In this document: in pieces, positions 7,642 through 14,687 of the stretch
Layout: every line of letters starts with the position of its first letter
Position numbering within the stretch: the stretch's first letter is position 1
Source of the DNA: a virus
Strand: one strand, 5' to 3'
Length of the DNA: 64,000 nt
IMG/VR virus record: IMGVR_UViG_3300022699_000302
Location: 1 to 64,000 of that record
The notes under the pieces: generated by a model
The model's input: only the letters and a program-made list of their open reading frames with translations
What the model was told of the DNA's origin: nothing
Databases searched by the model: none
Made by a program: the position numbers and the translations under genes

Positions 7642-9705
7642 TTACGAAATGACCGTAGACCGCACCGCTAGCTCCTTCTGAAGGAGTGTAATGAGCAGTT
7701 TTCGATCATCGTCGCTATAGCTGGTATCAGCTTCCAGCTCCTGGATTCGTTTCATGATTTCATCGGGTGTTGAGCCTTCCATAATCGAGGCACGATTGAT
7801 CAGTTCTATCTCGCGCTTCGATACCTCTGTAATGAGGTCGGAAGGCACCGAATTATCCGGTATCTGGCTCTCGTACTTTTCATTGGGTGGACCCGCTACG
7901 AACATCCACTTGTCCTTCGGACAGTGCCACGCCCCGCCCTCGAATCCCTTCGGAAGCGTCAGCGGCTTCACGTTTGCCGGGATCTTATCGTAGTGGCGGT
8001 AGCTGTTGTCGTCGCACTTTGCGAATCCGTGGGGGCAGTCCGGAAAATCTTTTGGGTCCGGTATCATCTCGAGGTTATGGGGCTTGATCGTCAGAGGAAG
8101 ATCTGAGTCAGAAGTCGCAGAAGAGCTCCCCGAAGAGCCCCGGCCACCCCCCGAATTCGCCGAGGAACCGTGCTTCGTCCTCGTCGACCTCTGACTTTTG
8201 GGAGGGTTTTTGGAACCCTTCCCTCCTTTCTCCTTGGGAGGTTCGACATACGTGCCGTCCTTTTTCTGCTGGGCAACACGTTTGTCCCACTCCGTACTGG
8301 ATTCGTCCCACGACCGCATCTTGAAGCCTTTGTATTCGCAATTCCACGGATCGAGGATGTACTCGTACTCGGCTTCAGGAATGTCAGGCGGGTCCGTCTC
8401 GTATTCGACAGCATCTTTCCGAGCCAGGATAATCGAAAGCTGCCATTTCGCGGGAATCTTATCGCGAGGGGCTAAGAACTCAGCGTGTCCGCCACCGGCG
8501 GCGTAGCTGGGAGATTTCGATGATCCTTGGACTCGTGTCGAGTAGAAGACGATAGATCCGGGGAACGGGCGGTCGTGGAACTCAAACCGGAATTGTTTGT
8601 AGACCTCAGAGGCCAGCTCCGAGAACTGCTCGTCCGGCATCTCCTTCCCGTCGTTATCCTTGCGGTATTGATCGAGGAAAGCCTCGATGAAATCATCGTT
8701 GGAGATGCTGTGATCCTGGATTGCCATGGGGTTGATCCCGAGGACTTGCATCCAGGCCGGCGCGTCTTTGTGGGTCGACATTCCTTTGCGGACCCTGACA
8801 CCGGAGATTCGGAGATTGTATGGCCCAACCAGCTTGTTGATCACGGTGCAAGCAGTACTGAGAGGTAAGCCGGTGTGTTCGACCAGCGGACACTCCTTGT
8901 ACCACGACTCATCAGTATTGGCCAACGAGCCGCCGTGCATGCACTCGATGTACTTCTTGGTCGCACGATAGGCGCAGTCAAGGACACTGCCTCGATTGGC
9001 TGTCTTTTTCTCCTTTGTCCATCCAGCTTTATCGATGGTATAGAGTTCGTAGGACAGGCTACTGTCTTTCGGCGAGAAGGTTGTCGGTTTGATACCAGCA
9101 GCCTTCAGAGCTCCAAGCAGTTTCTTCTCTGTCGATGACCAAACATAGTCATCGTACTTCTCCTGGCCTCCCGAGTCGGTGTACCCGATATAGAACTTCG
9201 GTACCGTTGTCGAAGAGGAGGAGTAGAACCCTCCAGAATTCCAGTTTTTGTTTTTCCCCATATCGTTCTCATCGTCCCATCCCGAGCTGTAAGGATAACC
9301 GGAAGAACCTCCCCAGCTGGACCCGATCGGAACATCGACATCGGTGTCTTTGGGACCCAGCTTCAGGAGCGTGCCCGAGGGATACTTGAAATCAAACCCC
9401 ATGGCCGGATCGATTGAAGACTTGGCCTTTTTCAGGATTTCGAACACGTTCTGGGAGATCGAGACGATCTCGGAGACCTTAGATCCCCCGATGATCTTCT
9501 GCCTCTTCTCCTGTGCTTTCCTGCCTCGCACATTATGGTAGAGGCAGGTGACCATCGTCCCGTTGATCGTCAGCCACTTACCGTCACCCTTCTGATTGGG
9601 TGGCGGCTGGTTCTTCTTGTTCTTCTTGCTCTTCCCGGACTTCTTCTTGCTCGAGTTTTTCGGCTTGCCCGGTTTCTGATTCTTCTTCTTGGTCTGGTTC
9701 GCCAT
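7642..9705 (-). CDS. Large protein with a papain/transglutaminase-like Cys-His-Asp pattern
   Basis: 687 residues. The first 33 are almost all Lys/Asn/Pro/Ser. A central region has the order expected for a papain-fold peptidase or transglutaminase-like enzyme: SVLDCAYRA (C244 at the start of a helix), GGGHAEFLAP (H407 in a strand) and ILDPWN (D452). Residues 500-545 are Ser/Gly-rich, and the C-terminal 60 residues are helical. The start at 9705 has AAGAAGG upstream and overlaps the ThiF-like gene by 122 nt. Next to an E1-like gene, a deconjugating or processing peptidase is an attractive inference. A structural protein with a chance pattern cannot be excluded. Confidence 0.5.
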   Translation of the reverse strand: MANQTKKKNQKPGKPKNSSKKKSGKSKKNKKNQPPPNQKGDGKWLTINGTMVTCLYHNVRGRKAQEKRQKIIGGSKVSEIVSISQNVFEILKKAKSSIDPAMGFDFKYPSGTLLKLGPKDTDVDVPIGSSWGGSSGYPYSSGWDDENDMGKNKNWNSGGFYSSSSTTVPKFYIGYTDSGGQEKYDDYVWSSTEKKLLGALKAAGIKPTTFSPKDSSLSYELYTIDKAGWTKEKKTANRGSVLDCAYRATKKYIECMHGGSLANTDESWYKECPLVEHTGLPLSTACTVINKLVGPYNLRISGVRVRKGMSTHKDAPAWMQVLGINPMAIQDHSISNDDFIEAFLDQYRKDNDGKEMPDEQFSELASEVYKQFRFEFHDRPFPGSIVFYSTRVQGSSKSPSYAAGGGHAEFLAPRDKIPAKWQLSIILARKDAVEYETDPPDIPEAEYEYILDPWNCEYKGFKMRSWDESSTEWDKRVAQQKKDGTYVEPPKEKGGKGSKNPPKSQRSTRTKHGSSANSGGGRGSSGSSSATSDSDLPLTIKPHNLEMIPDPKDFPDCPHGFAKCDDNSYRHYDKIPANVKPLTLPKGFEGGAWHCPKDKWMFVAGPPNEKYESQIPDNSVPSDLITEVSKREIELINRASIMEGSTPDEIMKRIQELEADTSYSDDDRKLLITLLQKELAVRSTVIS

Positions 9706-10411
9706 GGACGCGTACCTTCTTGCTCGAGTCTACTTGGTGAAATTCCGGGAGGCTCTTGAAGCACACCATAGTGCCTTCCGGCGGCTCCGAGCCGCCGAAT
9801 ACCTTATCCGGATCTTTGCCGAAGTAGAGCGACGTCGCCTTGGCACTGGCCATCGATGTCTGGAGACAGAGCATCCCAAACTCCAACATCTCGCAGGGAG
9901 GCAGCTTTTCATCAGCTGCTTTCTCCGCGCCCTGCTTGGTATTGCCTTGCAGGCGGCCTTTAAGGCCCATATTGAAGTAGTGATCCCAGCCCTTTGCAGT
10001 CCAGATCGACATACCATGGCCGGCCTTCGACACGCCGGCGTGCATGCATGCGATATCGTGTTTTGCGCTCATCAGCCACGCCAAAGTGCGGGCCTCTGCG
10101 TTATCGACCATGTCGAGCATGACTTTCGTCTTCTCGGGGTCGATCAATGATTCAACATTGTTTTCGTCAATTTTCTCGACAACCGGGATGGCGTCGAGAC
10201 CGTATCCGCGAATGCGCTCGGCAACGATCTCGGCCTTGGACTTGCCTTTGTGTTCAAGAGTGAAGAACTGATTGGCGTAATTCCGGTCATCGACCTCATC
10301 GAAATCGATGATACGAATCGGAATCACGATGCTCAGAGCCTTCAATCTCTTGGCCAAAAAGTCGAGAGTCCAAGAGCCGAGAGCGCCGGCGCCGATTGCT
10401 ACTATCTCCAC
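9584..10411 (-). CDS. ThiF/MoeB/E1-like adenylating enzyme
   Basis: 275 residues starting at GTG 10411 (GAAAGG SD). It shows a Rossmann nucleotide-binding loop GAGALGS (7-13), DFDEVDDRNYANQ (36-48; the family's DxDxVxxxNxxRQ element, with Ala for Arg), and DMVDNAEAR (100-108; the adenylation-site VDN). Candidate catalytic cysteines are C122, C173 and C182. Members activate the C-terminus of a ubiquitin-like or sulfur-carrier protein as an acyl-adenylate. The last 40 residues are Glu/Gln-rich and overprint the Lys-rich start of the downstream gene. No CxxC zinc pair was seen. The target may be one of the small neighbours. Confidence 0.82.
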   Translation of the reverse strand: MEIVAIGAGALGSWTLDFLAKRLKALSIVIPIRIIDFDEVDDRNYANQFFTLEHKGKSKAEIVAERIRGYGLDAIPVVEKIDENNVESLIDPEKTKVMLDMVDNAEARTLAWLMSAKHDIACMHAGVSKAGHGMSIWTAKGWDHYFNMGLKGRLQGNTKQGAEKAADEKLPPCEMLEFGMLCLQTSMASAKATSLYFGKDPDKVFGGSEPPEGTMVCFKSLPEFHQVDSSKKVRVHGEPDQEEESETGQAEKLEQEEVREEQEEQEEPAATQSEG

Positions 10412-10417
10412 GTTGAA

Positions 10418-11935
10418 TTAGCCTTTCTTCGTCGGCACCTTCAGCGGCGCTGCCGCCTCCATTGGCGGTTTGCTGCTGATCTTCTGGTTGTAATTCATCA
10501 GCGCTTCCAGGTCCTTGGAGGGAATTTTGTGCTTGAACACCTTCACGCCAGGGAACTCTTTGTGAGACTTCTGGAATTGCTGGCGGTATGCACCGATGAT
10601 CCATTGGTACATGGTCCGCTTGGGCTGCGAGTACAGGTCGATCTCGCCACTGGCGATAGTAGACCCGGTCCCGCGTTTCACGTTAGCATCGTTCCTCATG
10701 CACCAATCACAGCACATGAAGAAGAAATCGATCTCTTCGCCATGGAGGTTCGGGCGTTCCCATACCTCCTCAAGCACGTCGGGACGGTGCTCCTTGAGCA
10801 TCTCCTCGTACCAGTCGTGTTTGATCGCGAAGGACACGCAATTCTTGAATGACGTCGCGTGTTTGTTCTCTTCGAGTTCGAGAAAGAATCGCACTGCTAC
10901 GGCTTTTCCGACATAGATTGACGGATAGCCGTCATTGCCTCGTTCGGCTTTGCCGTACTCGAACTTCGAGTAATCCGGCGCTTTCTTCTGGATGATATCG
11001 CCGGTCTGGGCGAGCACCCACTTGGCCGGGAGCTTGGCGAACTTGATCGTGTCATTGTCGTCATTGATCTTTTTGTCGTACATGTTGCAGTTGACCGCTT
11101 CCGGTGTGACTTCCCCGCCGTCGCTCATGTATTGCAGCATGGTGAATCGGAGGAGGGAAAGTCGCAGAGGAATCTTGTCGTTCCTGCTGCACTCCTTCTG
11201 GAGTTGACGAAACAGTGCGGGTGTCGTCTCCCATTCGACCGGAGTCGGCGGGTTGTAGACGAAGGGGGAAAGAGTGTCGGTGTACTTTTTGTGGGCGTAC
11301 TTCAGCAGCTTGGTATGGTCGACCCCGATGGGAATCGGGAGACCACAGTAGAAGCTACCTTTGTAGAAGATACCACAGCAAAATCTGCTGTAGTCTTGGA
11401 TCTTGTAGTTACCGGTTGTTTTTCCACTTCCGATAATGTTGGTCCCACCCACTGACACGCTGACAGGAAAGCTCGGAAGCTTCAGCGAGCTGTCACTGTC
11501 CTCCTTGAGCGCTTTGAACGTCAAGGAACGCATAACGGGTTGGGCAGAACCAGCGCGGGAATTGTCCGCGATGGTGATCGCAGTACGCCACTTGGTGTTG
11601 CTTGCCGCCTTTGTCGCTGCCGTCGCAGTCGGAACAAATACGCCATTTTCCTGGAGCTCTTCCACTGAGTCGGCCGACATCGGTACGAAGAGAGGAGCGT
11701 TGTTGTCCTTGGTGCTCCAGACATTGCCTTGCGGATCGTACTTCTCTTTGACGATCTTTTCGATCGTGTCCATGTCGAAGTACCCCGCATCCTGGACCTC
11801 AATCTGCATATCGATCGGACGAATCGTGTCAGCGAATTCGCCTTTATCGACAATGCCGAGGTCCTTATTCGTGAATACTGACAGGGTCAGTAATACATGA
11901 CCCTGACTGTTCGGACTTAGGTGGACTACTCTCAT
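10418..11935 (-). CDS. Unknown 505-residue protein upstream of the ThiF-like gene
   Basis: A start at 11935 follows CAGGAAATC. The N-terminal half is beta-rich. Cysteines cluster at SRFCCGIFYKGSFYCGLP in the middle and FFFMCCDWCMRN towards the end, suggesting metal sites or catalytic thiols. The C-terminal 60 residues are basic and Pro-rich. It ends 6 nt before the ThiF-like start, so both are very probably co-translated. An E2-like role was considered but no HPN...C pattern is visible, so I leave the function open. Confidence 0.7.
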   Translation of the reverse strand: MRVVHLSPNSQGHVLLTLSVFTNKDLGIVDKGEFADTIRPIDMQIEVQDAGYFDMDTIEKIVKEKYDPQGNVWSTKDNNAPLFVPMSADSVEELQENGVFVPTATAATKAASNTKWRTAITIADNSRAGSAQPVMRSLTFKALKEDSDSSLKLPSFPVSVSVGGTNIIGSGKTTGNYKIQDYSRFCCGIFYKGSFYCGLPIPIGVDHTKLLKYAHKKYTDTLSPFVYNPPTPVEWETTPALFRQLQKECSRNDKIPLRLSLLRFTMLQYMSDGGEVTPEAVNCNMYDKKINDDNDTIKFAKLPAKWVLAQTGDIIQKKAPDYSKFEYGKAERGNDGYPSIYVGKAVAVRFFLELEENKHATSFKNCVSFAIKHDWYEEMLKEHRPDVLEEVWERPNLHGEEIDFFFMCCDWCMRNDANVKRGTGSTIASGEIDLYSQPKRTMYQWIIGAYRQQFQKSHKEFPGVKVFKHKIPSKDLEALMNYNQKISSKPPMEAAAPLKVPTKKG

Positions 11936-11959
11936 GATTTCCTGTTAGAAACAAAAGAA

Positions 11960-11989
11960 ATACGGGGCGCCCCGAAGGACGCCCCGTAT
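11960..11989 (-). terminator. Intrinsic terminator after the 141-residue protein gene
   Basis: ATACGGGGCG pairs with CGCCCCGTAT over a 10-nt loop, and the minus-strand product ends in TTTCTTTTG. It lies 22 nt after the stop at 12012 and 24 nt before the next start, so the 12012-12437 gene appears to be its own unit or a partly attenuated one. Confidence 0.85.
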
Positions 11990-12011
11990 ACGTGATTCGA
12001 GCTGTTTCGGC

Positions 12012-12437
12012 TTAGCCGAAGACGGTCTGCAGCTCGAGGAGGTAGTCGCCATCGGGGTCCTGGGAGAGGACGATGTCCTCTTCCTTGATGACGAACTTGC
12101 CCGGGTTGTCCGAGGTGGAGATCTTGTCGCCGTGGTGCTCGACCAGCCACTTCACCGCGTAGGCCCGGATCTGGTCCTGCTTGCTCAGCCCACCGTGGGC
12201 CTGGGCCTGCGAGAAGGCCTTGTTCGCCTCGCTCTGCGCGCCCTCGAGATCCTTCAGGTCCTTGAGCTGATCAGCGATCGATTTGCCGCTGGTCAGGCTC
12301 GCGGTGGCCTGCTTGACGTCGAATTTGGGCGCTGACGTCAGGTCTTCAAATTCCGGGAGGTTGATCTGGTCGTTGATCGCCAGGAACTTCCCGTTCGGGC
12401 CTCGCCCGTGTACGTTGAATGTCAACTTGTTGCTCAT
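12012..12437 (-). CDS. Small, probably highly expressed protein ending in Gly (possible carrier)
   Basis: 141 residues: an N-terminal beta segment (KLTFNVHGRGPNGKFLAI), a charged helical middle, and a C-terminal beta segment finishing LLELQTVFG. Codons are strongly GC-ending compared with flanking genes, and the gene has its own leader hairpin (12465-12487), SD (AGAGGAAG) and terminator. That pattern suggests an abundant product. Its single C-terminal Gly and place beside an E1-like gene raise the idea of a ubiquitin-like carrier. A beta-grasp fold is not demonstrable by eye, and a structural protein is the alternative. Confidence 0.68.
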   Translation of the reverse strand: MSNKLTFNVHGRGPNGKFLAINDQINLPEFEDLTSAPKFDVKQATASLTSGKSIADQLKDLKDLEGAQSEANKAFSQAQAHGGLSKQDQIRAYAVKWLVEHHGDKISTSDNPGKFVIKEEDIVLSQDPDGDYLLELQTVFG

Positions 12438-12464
12438 CGCTTCCTCTTTCTCCGGAGAAAAACG

Positions 12465-12487
12465 TTGGTTGCGTCCGATGCAACCAA
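12465..12487 (-). promoter_or_regulatory. Recurrent leader hairpin, copy 1
   Basis: A perfect 8-bp stem TTGGTTGC/GCAACCAA with loop ATCGGAC, read on the minus strand, ends 27 nt before the start at 12437. It is one of seven related hairpins upstream of starts in this window. Confidence 0.75.
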
Positions 12488-12497
12488 TCTACTGAAT

Positions 12498-12884
12498 TCA
12501 GGTGTTCGCTTCATCGACCTTAGCTTCGCCGACAAATGCCTCAAGCATTCCCTGTTCTTCGAGAATTTCCTTCACTTGAGCCATCTGTTCTTCAGCAAAA
12601 CCAACGTCGGACATCCACTCCCAGATCGGGAGTATGAGCGGGTTTTCGGGGTTATGGCACACCCCCGGTCCGCGATCGCCGTTCTCGGCCCAGCCGGTCC
12701 CCGTGTACGGGTAAATCGACCCCTTCTTGCACTGGATGCCCTGGAAGTAGAACCCATGCTTCGGGTGCCTTCCAAGAATACAGCGCGCAGACAGATCCTC
12801 CGTGGTAAGTGTTACCTCGAAGATCTCTCCCAGGGACTTCTCCTGTACCGAAGCCGGCTGATCCTGGGTCTCGGTATTGCTCAT
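12498..12884 (-). CDS. Unknown 128-residue protein
   Basis: It starts at ATG 12884 after ACAGGAGG. Residues 18-95 contain ARCILGRHPKHGFYFQG, a second Cys in GIQCKKG, and GVCHNPENPLILP followed by a Trp-containing helix. The C-terminal third is acidic helix. The order strand, HP, G-x-C, then helix loosely recalls an E2-type conjugating fold, but this is weak. Its start overlaps the preceding stop by 4 nt. Confidence 0.68.
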   Translation of the reverse strand: MSNTETQDQPASVQEKSLGEIFEVTLTTEDLSARCILGRHPKHGFYFQGIQCKKGSIYPYTGTGWAENGDRGPGVCHNPENPLILPIWEWMSDVGFAEEQMAQVKEILEEQGMLEAFVGEAKVDEANT

Positions 12885-13630
12885 GCATCCTCCTGTCGAA
12901 ACAATTGAACTACGACCGCTCTCCCGTGACCGATGATTGTCCAGTGATGGTTGGTCATCACCGCCAGAACTCTGCTCTGACCGTGGAAGAAAGAGCCTAT
13001 ATCCGCCACGATTATTATTGGAGCAGAAGGCGACTCGGCTTGAACCGAATCTTGTCTGACAAACTTGCCCCCTTCAAAAGACAACCAAAGGAGCTGGCGC
13101 CTCGACTTCTTTCGAGGGACTTCTCGAGTAATCGCATCGAGCCTGAGCGGCTGCAGTTGCTCAGGATCGTACTCGATCATGTCCTCCGTAAGAAGCCTCA
13201 GAGCCTCTTGACACCTCTTGACGTAGTCGTGTTTCCGCTTAGCGCCCCTAACAGAAAACACGGCTGGTCGCCAAAAGTAAGTTGCTGTAACAGCACAGCT
13301 TTTAACCGACTGATACGCGTCGTCAGTCGATAATTGAACTGCAAATATGTCTTCGCTCTCGATAGCTTCTTCGATGATCACGGGTTTATCGAATAGCCGT
13401 CTCTGTTTCTTCGACACTTCCGCTGCGGTCGTAATTGTTTCGGAAGGTACAAGTTCAGAGAAGTAAAATGAGAGCGGGTTTTCTTGTCGTTTCTTGGCAG
13501 TAAAAAGAGACTTCAGGGCTCCCTGAAGCACTCGTCGGGCGTACTCGACTTCCGTGGAATCGGGGCGAAAATTGTAAAGCTCTTCCACATAGTCTTGGAT
13601 CACTTTATCGGGGATTTTTAGATCCGGCAT
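12881..13630 (-). CDS. Unknown 249-residue protein
   Basis: No domain recognised. The N-terminal half is helical and charged; the C-terminal 90 residues alternate strands and basic segments (PRKKSRRQLLWLSFEGG). It overlaps the upstream small gene by 26 nt and the downstream gene by 4 nt, so it belongs to the same minus-strand unit. Confidence 0.68.
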   Translation of the reverse strand: MPDLKIPDKVIQDYVEELYNFRPDSTEVEYARRVLQGALKSLFTAKKRQENPLSFYFSELVPSETITTAAEVSKKQRRLFDKPVIIEEAIESEDIFAVQLSTDDAYQSVKSCAVTATYFWRPAVFSVRGAKRKHDYVKRCQEALRLLTEDMIEYDPEQLQPLRLDAITREVPRKKSRRQLLWLSFEGGKFVRQDSVQAESPSAPIIIVADIGSFFHGQSRVLAVMTNHHWTIIGHGRAVVVQLFRQEDA

Positions 13631-13808
13631 CTTTCAACAGCCTTTCTCGTATGACATGAGTGGCTTGCTCAGCCGTGGAGCTGGTTGCACTGATTCGGTC
13701 CAGAGATCTATCGATAGACTCTCGAATTTCACTACTGACCTCTCCTGCGGCTATAGCAACTGTCAGCAGCCACATCGATTGCTCGATCAGTTGTTCTCTG
13801 TCGGTCAT
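13605..13808 (-). CDS. Small helical protein
   Basis: 67 residues from ATG 13808, chosen over an upstream in-frame ATG because AAAGGTAG precedes it and the upstream one lies in the terminator. Rich in Glu, Ser and Arg and wholly helical in appearance. Function unknown. First gene after the terminator at 13821-13850. Confidence 0.62.
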   Translation of the reverse strand: MTDREQLIEQSMWLLTVAIAAGEVSSEIRESIDRSLDRISATSSTAEQATHVIRERLLKDAGSKNPR

Positions 13809-13820
13809 TTCTACCTTTCG

Positions 13821-13850
13821 TAAAATAGCGGGGCGCATCTATCGCCCCGC
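13821..13850 (-). terminator. Intrinsic terminator
   Basis: GCGGGGCG/CGCCCCGC, an 8-bp stem with a 7-nt loop, is followed on the minus strand by TATTTTA. It closes the 13922-14614 gene. Confidence 0.85.
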
Positions 13851-13921
13851 TTCGTCCCGTTTACGTGCATGGTGCAGCTCAAGCAGCTACGGTGAGACTG
13901 TCCACCACGCTGCGAGCCGCG

Positions 13922-14614
13922 TCATGACGTAGACGAGGCGCGACACTTTGACGCTCCTTTCTTTTTCCTTCTGAAAGTCCCCGCGAAGTAGTGTCCCTTG
14001 ATCGGGAGCTGCCACTTCAACTCTTTCGGTGTATCGCTGAGCATTTGCTCACACACCAGCCGGCCGAACCCGCAGATGATATCTGCGTTGAATGGGTTGA
14101 TCACCTCGAGTCGGCGGCCATCCTTGTCATCGTTAATCTTTACCCGAATGAGATTGGGTATCACTTCTTCGGGGTTGCCAAGCGCGAGTCGACGTAGGTC
14201 TTCGAGGCGGACCAACCAGTTGTAGTCCCGCCTGAACGTCAGTTCGTCGTACTTGCAACGGAGCGTTTTCAGCATTTCCTGCAGGGTCATCGAAGCTGCC
14301 GACCAGGATCCGGTCGGTATCTTTTGTTGGGCCTTCAATGCCTGGTGCAGAGACCACACCCGCTTCGACGAATATTTCGCCGTTGCCAGTGCGATCAGTG
14401 CCGGAGCTGTGTCGAAATATCGCAGGAGCTTTTCCATCACTCCTACCGTACAGACACCGCTGCCCATCAACTCACATTGATGCACAGTGATGCTGGCTGC
14501 TACTTCTTCGATTGAATCGTGTTCCTTAGCGCGGATCTCTTCTTTGATCTCGTCGAGCTTGGCCAGATCAAAGGAAGAGAACCGCTCTGCGTCCCCATCA
14601 TCTTCGTCAGTCAT
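13922..14614 (-). CDS. Unknown 230-residue protein
   Basis: The N-terminus is acidic; the C-terminus is strongly basic (FRRKKKGASKCR). Helical in the middle, with two nearby cysteines around residues 47 and 55. An AAAGGGG SD and a GGCCTAAGA element (14657-14665) precede it, and a terminator follows, so it looks like a one-gene unit. No family recognised. Confidence 0.7.
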   Translation of the reverse strand: MTDEDDGDAERFSSFDLAKLDEIKEEIRAKEHDSIEEVAASITVHQCELMGSGVCTVGVMEKLLRYFDTAPALIALATAKYSSKRVWSLHQALKAQQKIPTGSWSAASMTLQEMLKTLRCKYDELTFRRDYNWLVRLEDLRRLALGNPEEVIPNLIRVKINDDKDGRRLEVINPFNADIICGFGRLVCEQMLSDTPKELKWQLPIKGHYFAGTFRRKKKGASKCRASSTS

Positions 14615-14656
14615 TCATCCCCTTTCATGTATTGCTCGACATAAGAACTGCCACTT

Positions 14657-14665
14657 TCTTAGGCC
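14657..14665 (-). promoter_or_regulatory. GGCCTAAGA element, copy 1
   Basis: Exact 9-mer on the minus strand, 42 nt before the start at 14614 and 22 nt after the stop of the upstream gene. Confidence 0.7.
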
Positions 14666-14687
14666 GCATGTTAGACGGTGTTTGGGT

